Shown: positions 1 to 6,844, numbered from the stretch's first letter. The stretch: DNA of 20,134 nt from an uncultured Collinsella sp. (GCA_900544385.1 UQVD01000032.1:1-20134), one strand, 5' to 3'. Notes: a model not told the origin generated them from the letters alone. Numbers and translations: made by a program.

Positions 1-1
1 G

Positions 2-35
2 GTCTCGTGGGCTCGGAGATGTGTATAAGAGACAG
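2..35 (+). other. Untrimmed Nextera Read-2 transposase adapter (artefact)
   Basis: The 34 bases match the Illumina Nextera Read-2 transposase adapter from end to end. Its last 19 bases (17-35, AGATGTGTATAAGAGACAG) are the Tn5 mosaic end. This is library-preparation sequence left on a contig end, not a genomic transposon. Base 1 is one extra G. Genomic sequence starts near base 36, 15 bases downstream of the rubrerythrin stop codon. Confidence 0.97.
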
Positions 36-50
36 TGCCAGCGCCACGCG

Positions 51-590
51 CTAGTAGTTCACCACCTGCTCCTCAAAGTACGCCTTCGGGTGGTTACACA
101 CCGGGCACACCTCAGGCGCCTCGGCACCAACGTGCAGGTGCCCGCAGTTCAGGCACTTCCACACCTTTACGCCCTCGCGCTCAAACACCTCGCCCGACTC
201 GATGCGCTCGACGAGTTTGCTGTAGCGCTCCTCGTGGGCCTTCTCGACGGCGGCGACACCACGGAACTTTGCGGCAATCTCGGCAAAGCCCTCCTCCTCG
301 GCGGTCTTGGCAAACTCGTCGTACATCGTGGTCCACTCGTAGTTCTCGCCCGCAGCGGCGTCGCGCAGGTTGTCCAGAGTGCCCGGAACGGCGCCGTCGT
401 GCAGATACTTAAACCACAGCTTGGCGTGCTCTGACTCGTTGCCCGCCGTCTCGGCAAAAATATTCGAGATCTGAACGTAGCCGTCCTTTTTGGCCTTGGA
501 TGCATAGTAGCGATACTTGGTGTGTGCCTGGGACTCACCGGCAAAAGCGGTCTCGAGGTTCTTCTTGGTTTGGGAATTCTCAAAATCCAT
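51..590 (-). CDS. rbr: Rubrerythrin
   Basis: 179-aa rubrerythrin, a cytoplasmic peroxidase that reduces hydrogen peroxide with electrons from rubredoxin or NAD(P)H-linked donors in anaerobes. The N-terminal four-helix ferritin-like domain (about residues 1-135) carries the diiron ligand pattern: E19, E52-x-x-H55, E85/E92 and E116-x-x-H119. The C-terminal rubredoxin-like domain has C146-x-x-C149 and C162-x-x-C165 for one iron. The length is usual for the short rubrerythrin class. The ATG at 590 is chosen because AAGGGA lies about 8 bases upstream; a TTG at 608 would extend the frame by six residues but would place the ribosome site inside the gene. It lies 114 bases downstream of the HhH glycosylase gene and may share its transcript. 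Any terminator would lie beyond the contig end. Confidence 0.96.
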   Translation of the reverse strand: MDFENSQTKKNLETAFAGESQAHTKYRYYASKAKKDGYVQISNIFAETAGNESEHAKLWFKYLHDGAVPGTLDNLRDAAAGENYEWTTMYDEFAKTAEEEGFAEIAAKFRGVAAVEKAHEERYSKLVERIESGEVFEREGVKVWKCLNCGHLHVGAEAPEVCPVCNHPKAYFEEQVVNY

Positions 591-704
591 AGGTGTACTT
601 CCCTTCAACGCATGCCGCCCGTAGGCTTCGAGCGGCCTCGTCTTTAGGATGCCCTCATGCCGAAAATCTAAACCTTACAATCCTGTTCTTCAGATTTGCA
701 CAGG

Positions 705-1610
705 CTAGATGCTCAGCCAGCGATCGCCCTCAGCTCGGCAAAAGCCCTCACGCTCCAGGTCGGCTAGAATGCCCGCGATCAAGTCGTGCTCGACCGGCCC
801 ACGCCCAGCCGCCGCTTCCATCTCGTTAACGCCCGCCACGGCATCAGCAAGCGTAATCCCCGCCGGCTGGCCATCGCGCGCTGCCAGCAACATACGCACG
901 ATATGCGCGCGCTTTTGGCGACGCGAGCCCTCAAACTTTGATTGACGGCTATAGCCCGCCGAGCGCCTGGACGGATTGGGCAACGTCTTTTTTAGATATG
1001 CGCCGTAATCTAGCAACGCGTAATACCACGCGCGCGGCGTGTCAGCATCGTCTTGAGGCGCGGCAAAGGGCGCAATCTCATCCGCCGCCGCACCAGAGGC
1101 CGCCGGACAGGCGGCTTGGATCAGCGGCACCAGCTCGCGATCGGGAACGGCCGGCACATCGGGAAAGAAATGATGCAAAAAGACCGTGCGCACGTTGGTC
1201 TCCAGATACACGCCCGGAAGATCAAACGCAAACGACCGGATACCCTGCGCCGTTGCCGGGCCAATACCAGGCAGAGCGACCAAGTCACGCGTCTCACGCG
1301 GAAACTCCCCGCCCCAGTCCTCTACAACGCGCTGAGCGGCCCCGTGAAGCGCCAGAGCGCGTCGGTTGTAGCCCATCCCCTGCCAAGCGTCCAAAACATC
1401 CGAAGGCGCGGCCTGGGCAAGCGCCTGCACGGTCGGAAAACGATTGAGCCACACCGGCATGCGCGCCTCCACACGCGGCACCTGTGTTTGCTGCAACATG
1501 ACCTCAGAAAGCCAAATGATGTACGGATCGCGTGTACGGCGCCACGGAAGGTCGCGATAACGCAGGACCCCTTCCGAACGAATCATCGAACGAAAGGGGT
1601 CCTGAATCAT
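705..1610 (-). CDS. MutY-like HhH-GPD DNA glycosylase lacking the Fe-S cluster
   Basis: 301-aa protein of the endonuclease III/MutY superfamily, expected to excise a damaged or mispaired base. The MutY-type WLSEVMLQQTQ block (residues 33-43, E36) and the helix-hairpin-helix motif LPGIG (113-117) are clear. Three departures stand out. The catalytic Asp of MutY (LDGNV) is replaced by Glu (LETNV, E137). The four cluster cysteines are absent; in their place is a basic stretch with NPSRRS (212-217) and SKFEGS (224-229). There is no C-terminal NUDIX-like 8-oxoG-reading domain, only about 70 residues resembling a small winged helix. The AP-lyase lysine position is A119, suggesting a monofunctional enzyme. 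The ATG at 1610 has AAGGAG about 8 bases upstream. It follows the Rrf2 gene by 21 bases, so the two are probably one operon. I recall similar NPSRRS-containing proteins annotated as adenine glycosylase in anaerobes and archaea; substrate unknown. Confidence 0.85.
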   Translation of the reverse strand: MIQDPFRSMIRSEGVLRYRDLPWRRTRDPYIIWLSEVMLQQTQVPRVEARMPVWLNRFPTVQALAQAAPSDVLDAWQGMGYNRRALALHGAAQRVVEDWGGEFPRETRDLVALPGIGPATAQGIRSFAFDLPGVYLETNVRTVFLHHFFPDVPAVPDRELVPLIQAACPAASGAAADEIAPFAAPQDDADTPRAWYYALLDYGAYLKKTLPNPSRRSAGYSRQSKFEGSRRQKRAHIVRMLLAARDGQPAGITLADAVAGVNEMEAAAGRGPVEHDLIAGILADLEREGFCRAEGDRWLSI

Positions 1611-1631
1611 GGCTATGCTCCTTATGCGGCG

Positions 1632-2117
1632 CTATTCCTCCCGGTAAGCGCACGCGCAGGTAGCGTACTCGGGAAACGCTTCGCGGTCGGCGAACTTGGG
1701 ATCGACGGCCGGGAACTGGCGGTGAGCGACGATGTCGCCGAGCGAAACGGAATCGAGGTAGTCGCGCATCAACGCCTGAGCTCCGGCCCACAGGGGATGA
1801 TAGCAGCACGCGCCCATGCGCGCACAGTCACCATCGGGCGCGGTGCAATCGTTCATAACCATAGGACCCTGAACGGCCTCGACGACCTGGCGGATAGCGA
1901 CGTCGTCCGGACTAACCTTGAGACGCATGCCACCGTGGACGCCACGCAGGCTCTCCACAATACCGGCCTGGACCAAACCGTGCTGAATCGAGCGGGCAAA
2001 CGAATACGGGACATTGACCTCTTCGGCAGCGGTGCGAACAGAAAGCAAACGCTCCGGATCCTCGGCAAGCATCGCCAGCATACGAAGGGCGTAATCAGTC
2101 TTCCTCGATATGTCCAT
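1632..2117 (-). CDS. Rrf2-family transcriptional regulator, probable Fe-S sensor
   Basis: 161-aa Rrf2-family regulator. An N-terminal winged helix (about 1-70) begins MDISRKTDYALRML, the classic family opening, and contains the RGVHGG wing. The sensor segment has C91, C98 and C104/C105, almost the exact spacing of IscR C92/C98/C104, so an [Fe-S] cluster is likely. By family knowledge it would sense iron-sulfur status, nitric oxide, oxygen or redox state. The frame stays open 36 codons upstream, but the ATG at 2117 has AAAGGGG 5 bases upstream and gives the conserved N terminus. It is the first gene of a probable operon with the MutY-like glycosylase. A candidate promoter and an imperfect palindrome lie upstream, so autoregulation is plausible. 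It cannot be assigned to IscR, NsrR or another named subgroup from sequence alone. Confidence 0.93.
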   Translation of the reverse strand: MDISRKTDYALRMLAMLAEDPERLLSVRTAAEEVNVPYSFARSIQHGLVQAGIVESLRGVHGGMRLKVSPDDVAIRQVVEAVQGPMVMNDCTAPDGDCARMGACCYHPLWAGAQALMRDYLDSVSLGDIVAHRQFPAVDPKFADREAFPEYATCACAYREE

Positions 2118-2142
2118 TTTTCCCCTTTCAAGGAATACGAAC

Positions 2143-2156
2143 AGCTCGAACGAGCT
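2143..2156 (-). other. Short hairpin in the rrf2 leader
   Basis: AGCTCG-AA-CGAGCT is a perfect 6-bp inverted repeat located 26 bases upstream of the Rrf2 start codon. It could form a hairpin in the 5' untranslated RNA. Function unknown. Confidence 0.35.
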
Positions 2157-2197
2157 CCGGGGCCGAGCTTGTGTCGAGACGCTAAATGACCGCCAGG

Positions 2198-2221
2198 ACA
2201 TCCAAATGGTAAATCGGATAT
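2198..2221 (-). promoter_or_regulatory. Candidate Rrf2 operator (imperfect palindrome)
   Basis: On the + strand, ACATCCAAAT-GGTA-AATCGGATAT pairs at 7 of 10 arm positions, with outer ATCC/GGAT. Size and symmetry resemble operators of Rrf2 regulators, and it sits about 80 bases upstream of the Rrf2 start, within the predicted leader. This is inference from position and symmetry only. Confidence 0.35.
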
Positions 2222-2277
2222 CCACTGAGTGCCGCGCTTGGAGCGAAATGCATCAGATGCGGCGCACAGTGCAATTT

Positions 2278-2306
2278 AGTATAACCTAACCCCCTGTCTC
2301 GTTGAA
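2278..2306 (-). promoter_or_regulatory. Candidate promoter of the rrf2-glycosylase operon
   Basis: Minus-strand -10 TATACT (2278-2283) and -35 TTCAAC (2301-2306) are separated by exactly 17 bases. The -10 is good and the -35 weak (3 of 6), as expected of a regulated promoter. The untranslated leader would be about 150 bases long. Confidence 0.4.
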
Positions 2307-2310
2307 CAGG

Positions 2311-2322
2311 TGTTGCGCAACA
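2311..2322. promoter_or_regulatory. Perfect 12-bp palindrome TGTTGCGCAACA
   Basis: TGTTGC-GCAACA lies just upstream of the candidate rrf2 promoter. It sits in the loop of a larger imperfect fold whose outer arms are CTGTCT (2294-2299) and AGACAG (2335-2340). It may be an operator or part of an RNA structure. The following 100 bases (2341-2440) show nothing further that I can identify. Confidence 0.3.
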
Positions 2323-2440
2323 AAGCTGTTGTTCAGACAGATATACTTATTGGATTTTACTTGCGTTCCCGAAGGCGCGGGGATTCTGGGCGAAGATCCA
2401 CCAGGGCGATCGTTCTATCGAAACAAAGTGCATCAAACGC

Positions 2441-2468
2441 AAAAAGCCACGTCCGAAGACGTGGCTTT
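2441..2468 (-). terminator. Rho-independent terminator of tRNA-Asp
   Basis: An 8-bp GC-rich stem (2446-2453 with 2458-2465), extended by three A-T pairs, closes a UUCG tetraloop on the minus strand. It is followed there by a run of five T. It starts 8 bases past the tRNA CCA end. Confidence 0.9.
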
Positions 2469-2476
2469 AATTGCGT

Positions 2477-2554
<78 letters not shown>

Positions 2555-2600
2555 AGGCAGTCGTTCGCGTTTGTTTCCGCTCGCGTGCGCTGCGGGGATT

Positions 2601-2630
2601 AGTATACACAGAAGTCTGTCCGCCGCGCAA
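2601..2630 (-). promoter_or_regulatory. tRNA-Asp promoter
   Basis: Minus-strand -10 TATACT (2601-2606) and -35 TTGCGC (2625-2630) have an 18-base spacer. A GC-rich discriminator follows, typical of stringently controlled stable-RNA promoters. The predicted start lies about 40 bases before the tRNA 5' end. Confidence 0.6.
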
Positions 2631-2631
2631 C

Positions 2632-2649
2632 AACTTTTTTGAAAAAGTT
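2632..2649. repeat. AT-rich inverted repeat upstream of the tRNA promoter
   Basis: AACTTTTT-TG-AAAAAGTT is an 8-bp perfect inverted repeat followed on the + strand by further T. It could be a weak + strand terminator or an upstream element of the tRNA promoter on the opposite strand. The two readings cannot be separated here. Confidence 0.35.
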
Positions 2650-2662
2650 TTTCGGTCCCTCC

Positions 2663-2807
2663 GGGAGGGTCTCCGGGGCCGGCTGGCGCGGGTTGAGTTT
2701 GCTGCTCTACAGTCCTGCGCAAGACGGAAAGCACATTAAGTGCTTTCCTTTGCGTGCGGAACTCGCGACAAACTCAACCCGCGCCAGCCGGCCCCGGAGA
2801 CCCTCCC
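2663..2807. repeat. Large nested palindrome, 38-bp perfect arms
   Basis: Bases 2663-2700 and 2770-2807 are perfect reverse complements (38 of 38). The 69-base spacer contains a second stem: GGAAAGCAC (2726-2734) pairs with GTGCTTTCC (2740-2748), bracketed by CGCAA (2718-2722) and TTGCG (2750-2754). The whole could form a cruciform or a very stable RNA stem. It lies between the tRNA promoter and the terminator of the phosphodiesterase gene and contains no convincing gene. Perfect arms imply recent origin or active homogenisation. A structure of the same plan lies at 17525-17649. I do not recognise a named family. Confidence 0.9.
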
Positions 2808-2921
2808 TGCCGTCACTTGCTTCAAAGACTTTGTTCCTCGCCGCTTCCGCGGCTCGAGGTCCCCGTTCTCCTCGGCGGGGTTGTCTAAGATTGTTGTTGA
2901 ACTTCGGCCTTTGGCTCAAAG
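2808..2921. other. Structured intergenic sequence without a gene
   Basis: About 110 bases hold small GC-rich hairpins, for example CCTCG-CCGC with GCGG-CT-CGAGG (2836-2859) and CCCCG with CGGGG just after it. No ribosome site or plausible reading frame is present. It could be an extension of the neighbouring palindromic element or 3' RNA of the phosphodiesterase transcript. Confidence 0.4.
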
Positions 2922-2956
2922 AAAAACGGGAGATGCGATCTGCATCCCCCGTTTTT
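2922..2956 (-). terminator. Terminator of the phosphodiesterase gene
   Basis: AAAAACGGG (2922-2930) pairs with CCCGTTTTT (2948-2956). After one mismatch, five further pairs close a 5-base loop. On the minus strand the stem ends in a T tract. It begins 8 bases after the stop codon. Confidence 0.85.
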
Positions 2957-2963
2957 GTTGCAC

Positions 2964-3431
2964 CTACTCTAGGTCAATAAATTTGATGCTCAGAATCTTG
3001 CCGTCTTTGACGAGCATTCTGGCCATGGTGGGGCCTCGGGTGCCTCTGGGGTAGCTGGCGCTGCCCGGGTTGAGGACTAAGCAACGGCCCACTTGGGCTT
3101 CTTTGGTTACGTGGGTGTGGCCGTTGATGGCTACGTCTACGGATCCCACCGGAAGGTCTTCGCGGTAGTGGGCTACGGCGAATTTGAGGCCTTCGTAGGT
3201 AAAGAGCGCAAGACGGTCTACATCGGGACCGTAGTCGCGGTAGTAATCGTTGTTGCCCAGTACGGCCCGTACGGGGGCGATGGTGCATAGGTGCTCGTAG
3301 TCCATCTCTGACGTGAGGTCGCCGGCGTGGATAATCAGGTCTGCGCCCTCAAGCTCATCCAGGAGCGCAGGCGATAAATAGCCGTGGGTGTCCGAGATGA
3401 TGTCGATACGCTTGGCGCTTGCACTGTTCAT
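2964..3431 (-). CDS. YfcE/MJ0936-family metallophosphoesterase
   Basis: 155-aa single-domain calcineurin-like phosphoesterase of the small YfcE/MJ0936 class, a two-metal cytoplasmic hydrolase usually active on phosphodiesters in vitro. All metal motifs are present in order: D14-x-H16 (SDTHG), D38 (HAGD), GNND (N60 or N61), H88, and G-H105-T-H107. The usual GHGH block is reduced to AHYRED, so only the first His of that motif remains. Length is normal. The ATG at 3431 has AAGGGA about 6 bases upstream. The gene appears monocistronic, with a terminator on each side. Its physiological substrate is unknown for most family members and is not revealed by the neighbours. Confidence 0.9.
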   Translation of the reverse strand: MNSASAKRIDIISDTHGYLSPALLDELEGADLIIHAGDLTSEMDYEHLCTIAPVRAVLGNNDYYRDYGPDVDRLALFTYEGLKFAVAHYREDLPVGSVDVAINGHTHVTKEAQVGRCLVLNPGSASYPRGTRGPTMARMLVKDGKILSIKFIDLE

Positions 3432-3470
3432 GGGATCCCTTCCGCAAAAAACGATTCGGCAGATACATAC

Positions 3471-3521
3471 AAAAAAGGCCCCACGGCTCCGCAGACGATG
3501 GGTCTACAGGGCTGCGGGGCC
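3471..3521 (-). terminator. Terminator of the first LytTR operon
   Basis: GGCCCC (3477-3482) pairs with GGGGCC (3516-3521) around an internally structured loop. Six T follow on the minus strand. It lies 6 bases past the response-regulator stop and only 39 bases ahead of the phosphodiesterase start codon. Confidence 0.8.
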
Positions 3522-3527
3522 AGTGTG

Positions 3528-4244
3528 CTAGAGACTCAGAGCCTTCTTGAGCGGCACGACGCGGCGGCGCGAAACCGGAACGCGTTCGTCGACGCCCGTA
3601 ATGCCCAGCTGGATGGCACCCGAGGGCACCGTCTCCACATCCGTGACGCACGCCAAGTTGACGATATAGCGGCGGTGAACACGGAAGAAGCCAAAGTCGC
3701 AGAGCTTGGCCTCAAACTGCGCCAGCGAGGTCGTCGACAAAAAGCGATCATCGACGGTATAGATGCAGGAGTAATCGTCCTTGGCCATGATAAAGCGAAT
3801 GTCGTCCACGGGAATGAGCACCTTGCGGCCGCCCTTTTCCACCGGGATACGCTCGATGGTCACCTTGCTGTCCGTAACCGGCTTGGTGCGTTGCATGACC
3901 TTCTCGATCGCGCGATCCAAGCGAGCTTCCTCGACCGGCTTCATCAGATAATCGACGGCATCCACGTCGAATGCCTCGACCGCATGGTCACTATACGCAG
4001 TCACAAACACGATCGCCGGCGGATTTTTGAGCTTATGCAGCGCCTCGGCAAGTTGCAGGCCCGAGGCACCGGGCATCGAAATATCGAGAAACACGACATC
4101 CACGCGACTTTCCATAAGCATCTCGATGGCGGAGCGGACGCTCGACGCCTCCGTGATCGTGCCGATCTTGCCCGTTTGCTCGAGCAGGAAGCGAAGCTCC
4201 GAGCGAGCCGGCGCCTCATCATCCACAATCATCGCACGCAGCAT
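3528..4244 (-). CDS. LytTR-family response regulator (pair 1)
   Basis: 238-aa response regulator. The receiver domain (about 1-120) has the acidic pocket D8/D9, phospho-acceptor D54 (VVFLDISMPG), T82 and K102 (DYLMKP). The C-terminal LytTR DNA-binding domain (about 140-238) has the typical FFRVHRRYIVNL segment and ends SRRRVVPLKKALSL. LytTR regulators bind paired short direct repeats and often control envelope, transport or competence genes. The ATG at 4244 is preferred over a TTG at 4265: AAAGG lies about 10 bases upstream and the protein then starts at the conserved receiver strand. It follows its kinase by 72 bases. The gap can form a hairpin (4270-4307, CTAC/GTAG and GGGC/GCCC) that may tune relative expression. 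Confidence 0.95.
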   Translation of the reverse strand: MLRAMIVDDEAPARSELRFLLEQTGKIGTITEASSVRSAIEMLMESRVDVVFLDISMPGASGLQLAEALHKLKNPPAIVFVTAYSDHAVEAFDVDAVDYLMKPVEEARLDRAIEKVMQRTKPVTDSKVTIERIPVEKGGRKVLIPVDDIRFIMAKDDYSCIYTVDDRFLSTTSLAQFEAKLCDFGFFRVHRRYIVNLACVTDVETVPSGAIQLGITGVDERVPVSRRRVVPLKKALSL

Positions 4245-4316
4245 AGGGATAAAACCTTTCGTCAACTAACTACGCCGGGCATCCGTCGCATGACGTTGAG
4301 CCCGTAGCCTTTTATT

Positions 4317-5660
4317 CTACTCTTGAATGTCGAAGATGCTCTCTGACAAATCAAGATGAAGGAGCACTTTGGTGCCCTTGCCCGGCGCCGATTCGACACG
4401 CGTATAGGAGTGCGGCCCATAAAAGCGATGGATGCGCTCCGAAATATTGTGCATGGCCACACCGGCGCCGCCACCCTGGGGAGAGCTGGCGTCGGGACGG
4501 GCAGAACGCTCGTCAAACAGTCTGGCGGCGGTACCCTCATCCATGCCCACGCCATTATCGGCCACGGCAATCAAGATTGCATCCTCGCCGTCTTGGTGAA
4601 CGGTCACGTCGATCCTCAGGGCGTCGTCATCGCCCATACCATGACGTACGGCGTTCTCGACAATCGGCTGGATCACGAACGCCGGCACCAGCGTATCTTC
4701 CACGTCCTCGGACACATCGAACGTCGCAAGCACGCGGTCCTCGCCAAAGCGGGCCTTCTCAAAGGTAAGGTAGCGCTTGGTCTGTGCGACCTCGCGCGAG
4801 ACCGGAATAAGCGATCCCGAATTGTCGAGCGTGGCACGATAGAACGATGAGAACTCACGAAGCAGTTCGCGGGCCCGCAGCGGGTCGGTGCGCGTAAACG
4901 ATGCAATGGTGTTCAGCGTGTTGAACAGGAAGTGCGGGTTAATCTGCGCCTGCAGCGCACGCACCTCGGCGCGCGCCGTGAGTTCCTTTTGCACCTCGAG
5001 CTCGTGGATGGCGAGCTGCGTGGACAAGATCTCGGCAAAGCCCGAGGCAAGCGCGTACTGGGTACGGTCGACGGCGCGCGGGGTCTTGTAGTAGAACTTG
5101 AGCGTGCCGACGGTACGATCGCCCACCTTGATGGGGGCGATAATGCCGGCGGGGACTTGGTTGTGCGAGCCATCCGAGCCCACGACATCCACCATACGGT
5201 TGAACGACTGCACGATGCCATGTTCGATAACGTAGCGTGTGGCAAGCGTGTGGATGGGAGAATCTGGCAGTAGTTTTTCCTCAAACTCGCCTGCGCAGGC
5301 CAACACGTTGCCCTCGTCGGTGATGGCCACCGTCATGGCGCGCGTCTCGGGCAAAATGCGCCGGCACACCAAACGCGCCGACTCCTGCGTCAGACCGCCC
5401 TTAATGTCCTCAAGCATGGCCGAGGCCACCGAGAGCGTCTCCTCGGTGTACTGGGAGCGCACCGAATCGGGATTGAGCGTCAAAAAGATAAAGATGCACA
5501 GAAAGATGCACAGCAGCGCGCAGGCAATCACCGTGGCGATCGGCTCGATACCGGTCACCAAGGCAAAAATAAAGTACACCAGCACGCAAATGGCGCAGGC
5601 AACGGCAATGATGCGAAAGATTGATATTGAACTATCGCGCTGGGCGCGGCGGTCGATCAT
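4317..5660 (-). CDS. LytS-like sensor histidine kinase (pair 1)
   Basis: 447-aa membrane sensor kinase of the LytS/YehU class (His_kinase plus HATPase_c). Two transmembrane helices (about 14-34 and 40-61) are followed by a GAF-like sensor region (about 75-215). A short helix leads to the phospho-acceptor H243 in QINPHFLFNTLN. The ATP-binding domain shows N336 (QPIVENAVRH), the D368-N-G-V-G G1 box and a GGGAG loop (397-401). The 5TMR domain of true LytS or YpdA is absent, so the signal is probably read by the GAF domain or by the short membrane hairpin. The ATG at 5660 has GGAGG upstream and overlaps the TGA of the preceding glycosyltransferase gene as ATGA, implying translational coupling. 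It is clearly paralogous to the kinase at 10187-11578. Confidence 0.95.
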   Translation of the reverse strand: MIDRRAQRDSSISIFRIIAVACAICVLVYFIFALVTGIEPIATVIACALLCIFLCIFIFLTLNPDSVRSQYTEETLSVASAMLEDIKGGLTQESARLVCRRILPETRAMTVAITDEGNVLACAGEFEEKLLPDSPIHTLATRYVIEHGIVQSFNRMVDVVGSDGSHNQVPAGIIAPIKVGDRTVGTLKFYYKTPRAVDRTQYALASGFAEILSTQLAIHELEVQKELTARAEVRALQAQINPHFLFNTLNTIASFTRTDPLRARELLREFSSFYRATLDNSGSLIPVSREVAQTKRYLTFEKARFGEDRVLATFDVSEDVEDTLVPAFVIQPIVENAVRHGMGDDDALRIDVTVHQDGEDAILIAVADNGVGMDEGTAARLFDERSARPDASSPQGGGAGVAMHNISERIHRFYGPHSYTRVESAPGKGTKVLLHLDLSESIFDIQE

Positions 5661-6844
5661 TCGGCCCCCTCCAGGATACTGATCAGTTGTGCGTCACGCC
5701 AAAGCCCGTCCATGATCTTGGGCCAAAAGCTCTGGAAACGCAGGTAGCTTGCAGCGTTTTGGCGCGCATAGGCCTTTGCCTCGTCGATACCATGGCGCCA
5801 GATGCACAGGTAGCCCTCATGCTCGCGGGTAAACACGCTGCGGACCATAGCGGTCTTGCGCACGCGGTCGTCGAGCTCGCGCGAAATCCACGGGCCCGGG
5901 TAGGGCATGAGCGATGCCGCCGTAACGGGAATGAGCTCCTTTTGATGCGCGGCGAATGTCAACTTGGCCCGTTCGTAGTACCAACGGTATACATCCTGCA
6001 TAAAGCGCGGTGAGCGCTTTTCGGACTCCGGAGGCAGATGGCGCACGGTCCACTCGTTATCGAACCACACGTCGTAGCCAAACATGCGCATGTTAAAGAG
6101 GTAATCCAAGTCCTCGCCGCGGGTGATAAACGGGTCAAAGGCCACACGCGTAAAGGCGCGGGCGTGCAGGGCCATCAGGCCGCCGCACACGTAGTTAGAG
6201 CGCGAGATGCGGGTGCCCGAGAGCGCCTTTTTCATCCAACGGTTGAACTCGATGCGCTTGGTCCACCAACGATGGCAGATGCCCGCCTTGTCCGTGGGAG
6301 CCAGCGGCGAGCCGTCGCGATCGTAGAAATAGCCGCTCTTGACCAAGATCGGCAAGCCCTGACGCGTCTGCTGCCCCAACGCATAGGTCGCGCGCTTCAT
6401 AAAGTCGGCGTCGATGACAGTCTCATCGTCATCCAAAAAGATAACCGCGTCATGACCCAGCACAGCGGCACAGGCTAGCCCCATGTTGCGGATGGCACCG
6501 TAGCCTCGCAGGCTCACGCACTCGCCCGAACCCTTGGGCGCGATCTGAGCAACCCGGTCTGCGATGCGCGAGACCTGGGTGTTGGTGACAACGGTGACCT
6601 TGAGCGTGGGATGCGCGTCGACAATCTCGCGCACGCGCAGCGACACATCGGCTGTGGCAGAAACGGGACAGACCACCAAAAGGATGATGCGCGGGATGTC
6701 ACGTACCTGCTCAAGCGAGGCCAGACAGCGGTCGAGTTCGGGATTGTCGGCGTTGAGTCGCGTCGAATGATCATAGGTGCCAGGGGCGTTTGCGCAAGCG
6801 TCATCGCCCGCCCAATACGTTGGAATCACGACTGTGGCGTTCAT
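5657..6844 (-). CDS. Family 2 (GT-A fold) glycosyltransferase
   Basis: 395-aa cytoplasmic glycosyltransferase. The N terminus VVIPTYW starts the GT-A Rossmann strand. D138-D-D140 in IFLDDDE is the metal/nucleotide-sugar DxD motif, and RG-E244-D245 is the catalytic-base region. No transmembrane segment is evident, and the C-terminal 100 residues are rich in W, Y and R. The ATG at 6844 has GGGAGGG about 11 bases upstream and AAGG immediately before it. Its stop overlaps the start of the LytS-like kinase by 4 bases, an uncommon pairing that suggests the enzyme and the regulators serve one envelope or glycan function. Donor and acceptor sugars cannot be inferred. A terminator-like hairpin lies only about 20 bases before its start codon. 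Confidence 0.88.
   Translation of the reverse strand: MNATVVIPTYWAGDDACANAPGTYDHSTRLNADNPELDRCLASLEQVRDIPRIILLVVCPVSATADVSLRVREIVDAHPTLKVTVVTNTQVSRIADRVAQIAPKGSGECVSLRGYGAIRNMGLACAAVLGHDAVIFLDDDETVIDADFMKRATYALGQQTRQGLPILVKSGYFYDRDGSPLAPTDKAGICHRWWTKRIEFNRWMKKALSGTRISRSNYVCGGLMALHARAFTRVAFDPFITRGEDLDYLFNMRMFGYDVWFDNEWTVRHLPPESEKRSPRFMQDVYRWYYERAKLTFAAHQKELIPVTAASLMPYPGPWISRELDDRVRKTAMVRSVFTREHEGYLCIWRHGIDEAKAYARQNAASYLRFQSFWPKIMDGLWRDAQLISILEGAE

Noticed and set aside
17..35. Tn5 mosaic end as evidence of a transposon
   Set aside because: It is part of a full-length commercial adapter at the contig edge, so it is a library artefact.
1053..2189. A 378-codon + strand frame over the glycosylase and Rrf2 genes
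   Set aside because: Antisense to two clear family members and crosses their intergenic gap; no ribosome site or domain.
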